The position numbers were made by a program, and so were the translations under genes. A DNA stretch of 9,519 nucleotides from Methylorubrum extorquens (GTDB lineage: Bacteria > Pseudomonadota > Alphaproteobacteria > Rhizobiales > Beijerinckiaceae). The notes under the pieces were generated by a model, which worked only from the letters and a program-made list of their open reading frames with translations, was not told the origin of the DNA and did no database searches. Location: the NCBI GenBank assembly GCA_019695455.1, contig JAEUAC010000395.1:1-9519 (forward strand), in the 5' to 3' direction. Positions within the stretch are counted from its first letter, which is position 1. Every line of letters starts with the position of its first letter. Shown in pieces: positions 1 through 4,539 of the stretch.

Positions 1-263
1 ATGGCGGCCGCGATGCGGGGCAGGTCCTGCATGACGACGCGGCCGGCGCCGATGTTCAGGTGGCCCACCTCCGAATTGCCCATCTGCCCGTCGGGCAGCC
101 CGACATCGTGGCCGGACGTGCGCAGGAAGGCGCGGGGCCCGGCCGCCCAGAGGCGGTCGACGTTCGGCGTCCTCGCCTGGCGGACCGCGTTGTCCGCCGC
201 GTCATCCCGCCAGCCCCAGCCGTCCATGACGACGAGCATGACGGGGCGGCGGTCCTGAACCAT
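1..263 (-). CDS. gpmI: 2,3-bisphosphoglycerate-independent phosphoglycerate mutase, N-terminal part (partial)
   Basis: This is the first 87 codons of a cofactor-independent phosphoglycerate mutase, which interconverts 3- and 2-phosphoglycerate in glycolysis and gluconeogenesis in the cytoplasm using two manganese ions. The reverse-strand protein starts MVQDRRPVMLVVMDGWGW. D14 in the MDGWG motif is the first metal ligand of the family. The segment LPDGQMGNSEVGHLNIGAGR (residues 56-75) is the family signature, with S64 the serine that carries the phosphate during catalysis. The family is about 500 residues long, so roughly five sixths of the gene lies beyond the left edge. The ATG at 263 is supported by an AGGGAG Shine-Dalgarno six bases upstream. 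The gene is divergent from the AI-2E transporter. The reading is unambiguous; only the rest of the gene is unseen. Confidence 0.95.
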   Translation of the reverse strand, partial: MVQDRRPVMLVVMDGWGWRDDAADNAVRQARTPNVDRLWAAGPRAFLRTSGHDVGLPDGQMGNSEVGHLNIGAGRVVMQDLPRIAAA

Positions 264-269
264 GGAGAT

Positions 270-275
270 CTCCCT
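270..275 (-). promoter_or_regulatory. Ribosome binding site of gpmI
   Basis: On the minus strand AGGGAG stands six bases before the gpmI ATG (263-261). It is one of only two clear Shine-Dalgarno sequences in the window and fixes the gpmI start. It also argues against the neighbouring transporter starting at the ATG at 262, because that start codon would overlap the gpmI start on the other strand. Confidence 0.6.
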
Positions 276-300
276 CGCGGCCGGGCCGCGCGGCCCGGGC

Positions 301-329
301 TCTAGCACGGGGGGGCGGTCCCGACGCAA
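301..329 (-). promoter_or_regulatory. Candidate sigma-70-type promoter of gpmI
   Basis: Read on the minus strand, TTGCGT (329-324) is followed after exactly 17 bases by GCTAGA (306-301), which fits the spacing of a housekeeping promoter in a GC-rich alphaproteobacterium. Transcription would begin near 294, giving a leader of about 30 bases that contains the ribosome site. The -10 lies in the 12-base box CCCGTGCTAGAG, which recurs upstream of aat. Both hexamers are imperfect matches to the classical consensus, so this is inference from position and spacing. Confidence 0.4.
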
Positions 330-387
330 TTCGGCCGCGATCCCGGAGCGTGGAGGCGGTCTCCCTTCCCGTCAGGTCGCCTCGTCC

Positions 388-1479
388 ATGGATGGTCCCG
401 TCCACGCCCCGCCGCGCCCGGCGCCCCGCTTCCAGGCGAGGGCGCGCCTCGTCCTGGCGCTGGCCCTCTTCGTCGCGGGCGCCTGGACCATCAAGGCGTT
501 CCTGCCCGCCCTCGTCTGGGCCGCGATCCTCGCCATCGCGACCTGGCCGCTCGTCCGACACGCCCGCGCGCGCCTGCCGGGCGGCGGCTACAACATCCTG
601 CTGCCGCTCGTCTTCACGCTCGTGGTGGCGCTCTGCGTCCTCGTTCCGCTGGCCGTCGCCGCCATCCAGCTCGGCCGGGAGGCGGCGGTGGTCTTCCACC
701 TCGTCGAGGAGGCGCGGCGCTCCGGCATCCCGGCCCCGGCCTGGCTCGCGGACCTGCCCTACGGGGCGGGGGCGACGGCCTGGTGGACCGCGAACCTCGC
801 CGATCCGGAGGGCTATTCCGCCATCGCGGGGCGGCTGAACCACGCCGCCCTCTACGGCTTCACGCGCGAGCTCGGCGGCCAGCTCCTGCACCGCTCCGTC
901 GTGTTCGGCTTCACGCTCGTCTCCCTCTTCTTCCTCTACCGGGACGGCGACCGCGTCGGCGCCCAGGCGCTCGCCGCGTCCCGCCGCGCCTTCGGGCCGC
1001 ACGGGGAGCGGATCGCGGGCCAGATCGTCGCCTCCGTGAAGGGGACGGTCGACGGGCTGGTCCTCGTCGGCCTGGGCGTCGGCGCCGTCATCGGCGTCGC
1101 CTACGCGGTCGCGGGCGTGCCGCACCCGACGCTGTTCGGCGCCGCGACCGCCATCGCGGCGACCGTCCCGTTCGGGGCGCCGCTCGTCTTCACGATCGCG
1201 GCCCTGCTGCTGCTCGCCGAGGGATCGACCGCGGCGGCCGCCGCGCTCCTCGCCTTCGGCGTCGCGGTCGTCTTCGTGGCGGACCATTTCGTCCGGCCCG
1301 CCCTGATCGGCGGGGCGACGCGGCTGCCCTTCCTGTGGGTGCTCCTCGGCATCCTGGGCGGCGTCGAGACCTGGGGGCTGCTCGGCCTGTTCCTCGGCCC
1401 CGCCATCATGGCGACGCTCATCCTGATCTGGCGCGACTGGACGGGCGGAGCCGCGATCCCGCCCCCCGTCCCGACCTGA
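388..1479 (+). CDS. AI-2E family transporter (PF01594-type polytopic membrane protein)
   Basis: A 363-residue inner-membrane protein of the AI-2E exporter superfamily, whose members are linked to export of autoinducer-2 or other small molecules, or to Na+/H+ exchange. The substrate here cannot be told. Hydrophobic segments lie near residues 19-35, 37-57, 69-93, 167-184, 221-245, 247-278, 283-300 and 313-347. A soluble stretch at about 95-165 matches the family's extra-membrane region. Family features in the C-terminal half are DHFVRPALIGG (299-309) and GLLGLFLGPAI (330-340). The length is normal for the family. I chose ATG 388 because the in-frame ATG at 262 would add 42 low-complexity residues and overlap the gpmI start codon. 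No good Shine-Dalgarno is visible. The stop codon directly abuts that of the convergent ogt. Family certain, function uncertain. Confidence 0.9.
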   Translation: MDGPVHAPPRPAPRFQARARLVLALALFVAGAWTIKAFLPALVWAAILAIATWPLVRHARARLPGGGYNILLPLVFTLVVALCVLVPLAVAAIQLGREAAVVFHLVEEARRSGIPAPAWLADLPYGAGATAWWTANLADPEGYSAIAGRLNHAALYGFTRELGGQLLHRSVVFGFTLVSLFFLYRDGDRVGAQALAASRRAFGPHGERIAGQIVASVKGTVDGLVLVGLGVGAVIGVAYAVAGVPHPTLFGAATAIAATVPFGAPLVFTIAALLLLAEGSTAAAAALLAFGVAVVFVADHFVRPALIGGATRLPFLWVLLGILGGVETWGLLGLFLGPAIMATLILIWRDWTGGAAIPPPVPT

Positions 1480-1483
1480 TCAG
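1476..1483. repeat. CTGATCAG palindrome shared by two convergent stop codons
   Basis: The transporter ends with TGA at 1477-1479 and ogt ends with TGA on the other strand at 1482-1480, so the two genes meet with no spacer inside TGATCA, within the 8-base palindrome CTGATCAG. There is no room for an intergenic terminator. The same octamer sits at the holA/Sel1 junction (8723-8730). Confidence 0.7.
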
Positions 1484-2061
1484 CCCGCCCGGCGCCGGGG
1501 CGGCGCCTGGAGGGGCAGGGTCCCGAACAGGCCGTCCGGCGCGGCATGGCGCGCCTCGATGGAGAGGAGCCGCATCTTCGTGTCGATCCCGCCCGGCGCC
1601 GAGAAGCCGCCGGAGCGGCCGGAGGCCGCCAGGACGCGGTGGCAGGGCACGACGATCGGCACCGGGTTGCGTCCGAGCGCGACGCCGACGGCCCGGGCGG
1701 CCCCGCTCTCGCCCAGGCGGTCGGCGACGGCGCCGTAGGTCAGGGTTTCGCCGGGCGGGATCGTCCGGGCGAGCGCCCAGACGCGGCGCTCGAACGGGCT
1801 CGCATCCCCGAAGGCGACCGCGACCGCGTCGAGGCTCGCCCGTTCGCCCGCCAGCAGGGCCACGATCCCGGCGATGGCGGCCGCGACGGGAGGCGGCGCG
1901 CTGCCCGGCCCACCCTCCGGCGCGCCCGGCGCGCGCCGTTCCACGGCGAGCCGCAGCGCGGCCTCCGGGGCCGGCAGGGCCGTCGCCACCACGGCCCCGC
2001 CCCGCCAGGCCAGCGCGCATCGGCCGAGGGCCGTGTCGAAGATCCGGTAACCGTGATCCAT
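1480..2061 (-). CDS. ogt: Methylated-DNA-[protein]-cysteine S-methyltransferase (O6-alkylguanine repair)
   Basis: A 193-residue suicide DNA-repair protein that moves the alkyl group from O6-alkylguanine or O4-alkylthymine in DNA to its own cysteine. The active site PCHRV is at residues 139-143, with C140 the acceptor. Around it stands the whole C-terminal DNA-binding domain: FERRVWALARTIPPGETLTY (90-109), the helix-turn-helix region with the RAVG motif at 123-126, NPVPIVVPCHRV (132-143), and GGFSAPGGIDTKMRLLSIE (151-169). The N-terminal domain (about 1-80) is short and poorly conserved, and no Ada-type regulatory domain is present, so this is the Ogt/AGT type. ATG 2061 fits the family N-terminus (MDHGYRIFDTALG); a longer frame to 2136 adds 25 arginine-rich residues and is less likely. 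It is divergent from the HD-GYP gene across 101 bases and convergent with the transporter. Confidence 0.93.
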   Translation of the reverse strand: MDHGYRIFDTALGRCALAWRGGAVVATALPAPEAALRLAVERRAPGAPEGGPGSAPPPVAAAIAGIVALLAGERASLDAVAVAFGDASPFERRVWALARTIPPGETLTYGAVADRLGESGAARAVGVALGRNPVPIVVPCHRVLAASGRSGGFSAPGGIDTKMRLLSIEARHAAPDGLFGTLPLQAPPRRRAG

Positions 2062-2114
2062 GGTGCCGACCGTCCCGTCCCGCCGCGGACGGGCTCCTGC
2101 ACGGGAGCTTAACC

Positions 2115-2141
2115 ATCGGGCCGGCAGGCTGGCCACCCGAT
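2115..2141. repeat. Imperfect 27-base dyad between ogt and the HD-GYP gene
   Basis: Left arm 2115-2127 reads ATCGGGCCGGCAG. The right arm 2129-2141, read on the minus strand, is ATCGGGTGGCCAG. The arms match at 10 of 13 positions, including an exact ATCGGG outer part, around a one-base centre at 2128. It lies in the divergent region, 21 bases before the proposed HD-GYP start and 53 bases before the ogt start. The shape suits a dimeric regulator's operator; no regulator is known, so function is inference. Confidence 0.3.
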
Positions 2142-2162
2142 CCCTGCCGGGCCCTGCCGCGC

Positions 2163-3638
2163 GTGACCGCCATCCCTTTCGCGTCGCTCGGCCACGGGGC
2201 CGCGGACCTCCGCATGTCGGAGCTGCTGTCGGCGCTCTCGCACGCCCTCGACATGACGGAGGGGCAGCCGGAGGGCCATTGCGTCCGCTGCTGCTACATC
2301 GGGATGCGGATCGGCCGGGCGATCGGCCTGTCCGAGCACCAGCTCTGGGAGCTGTACTACGTCCTCCTGCTGAAGGACCTCGGCTGCTCGTCCAACGCGG
2401 CCCGGATCTGCCAGCTCTACCTGCACGACGATCTCGCCTTCAAGCGCGACTTCAAGACCGTGGGCGACCGGCTCCCGCAGGTCCTGCGCTTCGTCGTCTC
2501 GCATACGGGCCTCAAGGCCGGGCTCGCCGAGCGCTTCCGGGCGATCCTGAACATCGTCCAGAACGGCACGGACATCGCGCGCGACCTGATCGAGACGCGC
2601 TGCCAGCGCGGCGCCGCCATCGCCCGGCAGCTCCGCTTCTCGGAGGACGTGGCCCTCGGCATCCAGTCGCTCGACGAGCACTGGAACGGGCTCGGCAAGG
2701 CGACGGGCCTCGCGGGCGAGGCGATCCCGGTCTACGCCCGCGTGGCCCTTCTCGCCCAGGTGGTGGACGTGTTCTGGACGGGAGGCGGGCCCGCCGCCGC
2801 CGCGGCCGAGGTGGCGGCCCGGTCCGGCAGCTGGTTCGACCCGAACCTCGCCGCCGCCTTCGCGCGCCTCGCCGGCGAGCCCGAGTTCTGGACGACGCTC
2901 GGCGCGCCCGACCTGTCGCGCGCGATCCTCGGCTTCGAGCCGGCGGTCGACCGGCGCGTGCTGGACGAGGACTACCTCGACGACATCGCCGACGCCTTCG
3001 CGCAGGTGGTCGATTCCAAGAGCCCGTTCACGAGCGGCCATTCCACCCGCGTCGCCTTCTTCGCGGACATGATCGCGGCCGAGATGGACTTCGCGCCCGA
3101 TCACCGGCGCTGGCTGAAGCGCGGCGCGCTGCTGCACGACATCGGCAAGCTCGGCGTGTCGAACTCCATCCTCGACAAGCCCGGCAAGCTCGACGACGCG
3201 GAATTCGCCGCGATCCGCCTGCATCCGGTCCATACGGAGACCATCCTGTCCCGCATCGAGGCCTTCCGCGAGCTCGCCCGGATGGCGGGCGGGCACCACG
3301 AGAAGCTGGACGGCACGGGCTACCCCCACCGCATCGGCGGATCCGCCATCCGGCTGGAGACGCGGGTCATCACGACGGCCGACATCTTCGACGCCCTCAC
3401 GGCCGACCGGCCCTATCGGGGCCCGATGCCGGTGCAGAAGGCGCTCGGCATCATGGCGGGCGAGGTCGGCACCGCCATCGACCCGCGCTGCTTCGACGCC
3501 CTGCTGGGCGCGCTCGCGAAGCTCGACCGGACGGCCCCCGACCCGGCGCTGCGCCCGGACACCCCGCGCGTCGGCACGCTGGACGTCCTGGGCAAGCTCT
3601 CCGAGCCGCTCGCCGCCGCCGAGGCCCGGGCGGCCTGA
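2163..3638 (+). CDS. HD-GYP domain protein with a degenerate N-terminal HD module; probable cyclic-di-GMP phosphodiesterase
   Basis: A 491-residue protein with no signal peptide or membrane segment, so probably cytoplasmic. The C-terminal half is a full HD-GYP domain, the class II phosphodiesterase that linearises and breaks cyclic-di-GMP at a metal centre. Visible motifs are SGHSTR (291-296), LLHDIGKLGVSNSIL (323-337) with the HD pair H325/D326, LHPVHT (353-358), GGHHEKLDGTGYP (376-388) with HHE and GYP intact, and TADIFDALTADRPYR (405-419). The N-terminal half repeats this layout with lost ligands: EGHCVR (37-42), LLLKDLGCSSN (68-78) with K71 for histidine, and DEHWNGLGKATGL (171-183) in place of HHE...GYP. 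It is probably a sensory or dimerising module. The start is uncertain: GTG 2163 is chosen because third-base G/C use rises there, but ATG 2214 (MSELLSALSHALDMTEG) is plausible. Neither has a good ribosome site. Confidence 0.87.
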   Translation: MTAIPFASLGHGAADLRMSELLSALSHALDMTEGQPEGHCVRCCYIGMRIGRAIGLSEHQLWELYYVLLLKDLGCSSNAARICQLYLHDDLAFKRDFKTVGDRLPQVLRFVVSHTGLKAGLAERFRAILNIVQNGTDIARDLIETRCQRGAAIARQLRFSEDVALGIQSLDEHWNGLGKATGLAGEAIPVYARVALLAQVVDVFWTGGGPAAAAAEVAARSGSWFDPNLAAAFARLAGEPEFWTTLGAPDLSRAILGFEPAVDRRVLDEDYLDDIADAFAQVVDSKSPFTSGHSTRVAFFADMIAAEMDFAPDHRRWLKRGALLHDIGKLGVSNSILDKPGKLDDAEFAAIRLHPVHTETILSRIEAFRELARMAGGHHEKLDGTGYPHRIGGSAIRLETRVITTADIFDALTADRPYRGPMPVQKALGIMAGEVGTAIDPRCFDALLGALAKLDRTAPDPALRPDTPRVGTLDVLGKLSEPLAAAEARAA

Positions 3639-3667
3639 CCGCGAGGGTCACCCGACGACGAACGTCG

Positions 3668-3693
3668 GCCCGGCATGAGCGTGCAGGCCGGGC
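3668..3693. terminator. Inverted repeat between convergent genes; possible bidirectional terminator
   Basis: GCCCGGC (3668-3674) and GCCGGGC (3687-3693) are perfect 7-base complements around a 12-base loop, in the 113-base gap between the ends of the HD-GYP gene and aat. No run of T follows on either strand, so it is not a textbook intrinsic terminator. The position between convergent genes is the main support. I see no gene in the gap (3639-3751). Confidence 0.3.
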
Positions 3694-3751
3694 GCGATGC
3701 CCGCCGAGACGGTGTCGAACAGGCGAGGACACGGATGAGCGGCAGCGCCCG

Positions 3752-4402
3752 CTATCCGAGGATGTCCAGCACGTCGCGGCCCGTCAGGGGGTCGAGGCTC
3801 CAGGTCGCCTCGCCCGCGACGGCGCGGTCGAGGAGGCGCTGGTAGGCGGCGCGGGGGAGCTCGACGGCGCCGAGCGTCGCGAGATGGTCCGTGACGAACT
3901 GGGCGTCGAGGAGGGCGAACCCGCCCATCCGCAGCCGGGCCGCCAGGTGGCAGAAGGCGACCTTGGAGGCGTCGGTCTCGCGGTGGAACATCGATTCGCC
4001 GAAGAAGGCGGCGCCGAGCCGGACCCCGTAGAGCCCGCCGGCCAGCCGTCCGTCGCGCCAGGCCTCGACCGTGTGGCAATGGCCCCGGTCGAACAGCTCG
4101 CCGTAGAGGCGGCGGATGCGGGCGTTGATCCAGGTCTTGTCCCGGTCGTCGGCCGGCGCCGCGCAGCCGGCCACGACGGCGTCGAAGTCGCCGTCGATGC
4201 GGATCTCGAACCGCTCCTGACGCAGGGTCTTCGCGCGCGAGCGCGACACGTGCACGCCGTCGAGCGGGATCACGCCCCGCGTTCGCGGCTCGACCCAGAA
4301 GATCGACGGGTCGGACGCGTCCTCGGCCATCGGGAAGATGCCGGCCGCGTAGGCGCGCAGCAGGATCTCTGGCGTGATCTCGACGGGCGGGGAGGCGGCC
4401 AT
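3752..4402 (-). CDS. aat: Leucyl/phenylalanyl-tRNA--protein transferase
   Basis: A 216-residue cytoplasmic enzyme that moves leucine or phenylalanine from aminoacyl-tRNA to proteins with N-terminal lysine or arginine, creating N-degrons that ClpS delivers to ClpAP. Family motifs in order are LLRAYAAGIFPMAE (14-27), FWVEPRTRGVIPLD (35-48), HTVEAW (110-115), FGESMF (134-139), KVAFCHLAARL (147-157) and LLDAQF (164-169). E136, D166 and Q168 match the catalytic Glu, Asp and Gln of the E. coli enzyme (E156, D186, Q188 by my recollection). The protein ends GRDVLDILG, close to the usual family end, so it is complete though a little shorter than E. coli's. I chose ATG 4402; an in-frame GTG at 4435 would add 11 residues but lies inside a promoter-like box. 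It is divergent from leuS, whose product makes its substrate. Confidence 0.94.
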   Translation of the reverse strand: MAASPPVEITPEILLRAYAAGIFPMAEDASDPSIFWVEPRTRGVIPLDGVHVSRSRAKTLRQERFEIRIDGDFDAVVAGCAAPADDRDKTWINARIRRLYGELFDRGHCHTVEAWRDGRLAGGLYGVRLGAAFFGESMFHRETDASKVAFCHLAARLRMGGFALLDAQFVTDHLATLGAVELPRAAYQRLLDRAVAGEATWSLDPLTGRDVLDILG

Positions 4403-4426
4403 GGGCGGTGCCGAGCGGGGCGTCGC

Positions 4427-4438
4427 CTCTAGCACGGG
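4427..4438 (-). promoter_or_regulatory. Candidate aat promoter box (CCCGTGCTAGAG)
   Basis: On the minus strand this 12-base sequence is identical to the one upstream of gpmI (300-311) and contains the same GCTAGA proposed as -10. It begins 25 bases before the aat ATG. The -35 region is weak: CTGTCA lies 15 bases upstream of GCTAGA, and nothing better is seen at 17. A leader would be about 20 bases, which favours the ATG start at 4402 over the GTG at 4435. The promoter role is inferred from recurrence and position. Confidence 0.35.
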
Positions 4439-4442
4439 ACGG

Positions 4443-4504
4443 GCGGGATGACAGCGGCGCGGACGGCGCGCCTTCCCGGTCGCTTTCCGCGGCGCGGGAT
4501 GACA
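4443..4504 (+). repeat. Exact 11-base direct repeat in the aat/leuS control region
   Basis: GCGGGATGACA occurs at 4443-4453 and again at 4494-4504, 51 bases apart start to start, in the 137-base divergent gap. The first copy, read backwards, covers the spacer and -35 position of the proposed aat promoter. The second runs into CATAGAGC (4503-4510), a possible -10 region for leuS. Two copies about five helical turns apart could be paired sites for a regulator; this is inference. No leader peptide rich in leucine codons is visible in the gap. Confidence 0.4.
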
Positions 4505-4539
4505 TAGAGCGCCCGACCCGCCTCCACGAACACGACGCC

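Noticed and set aside
262..387. ATG at 262 as the transporter start, overlapping the gpmI start codon within CATG
   Set aside because: The added 42 residues are low-complexity and unlike the family. The stretch also contains the likely gpmI leader and promoter. ATG 388 gives a normal-length protein.
202..1287. 361-residue minus-strand open frame over the transporter
   Set aside because: Rich in Arg, Asp, Glu and Gly with no domain, and opposite a protein with clear membrane segments and family motifs.
783..2162. Long upstream extension of the HD-GYP reading frame (951 residues in all)
   Set aside because: The extension crosses the transporter and runs antisense to ogt in an arginine/proline-rich frame. 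Both of those genes are real in other frames. The HD-GYP protein begins near 2163 or 2214.
2109..3329. 406-residue minus-strand open frame over the HD-GYP gene
   Set aside because: Antisense shadow of a gene with clear catalytic motifs on the plus strand; no family features of its own.
3648..3751. Frameshifted C-terminal extension of aat
   Set aside because: Aat already ends with the usual GR-x-VL-x-I pattern at 3755, so nothing is missing. The tail frame has no start codon of its own.
2060..4432. 790-residue plus-strand open frame spanning HD-GYP and aat
   Set aside because: Out of frame with both genes and dominated by Arg, Pro and Gly; a composition artefact.
4403..4435. GTG at 4435 as the aat start
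   Set aside because: It adds 11 residues not typical of Aat and lies inside the CCCGTGCTAGAG box that recurs before gpmI. ATG 4402 is the simpler choice.
4403..4539. Leader-peptide attenuator or T-box ahead of leuS
   Set aside because: The only short upstream frame (ATG at 4401) encodes no leucine run, there is no terminator stem with a T-tract, and no specifier-type structure could be recognised.
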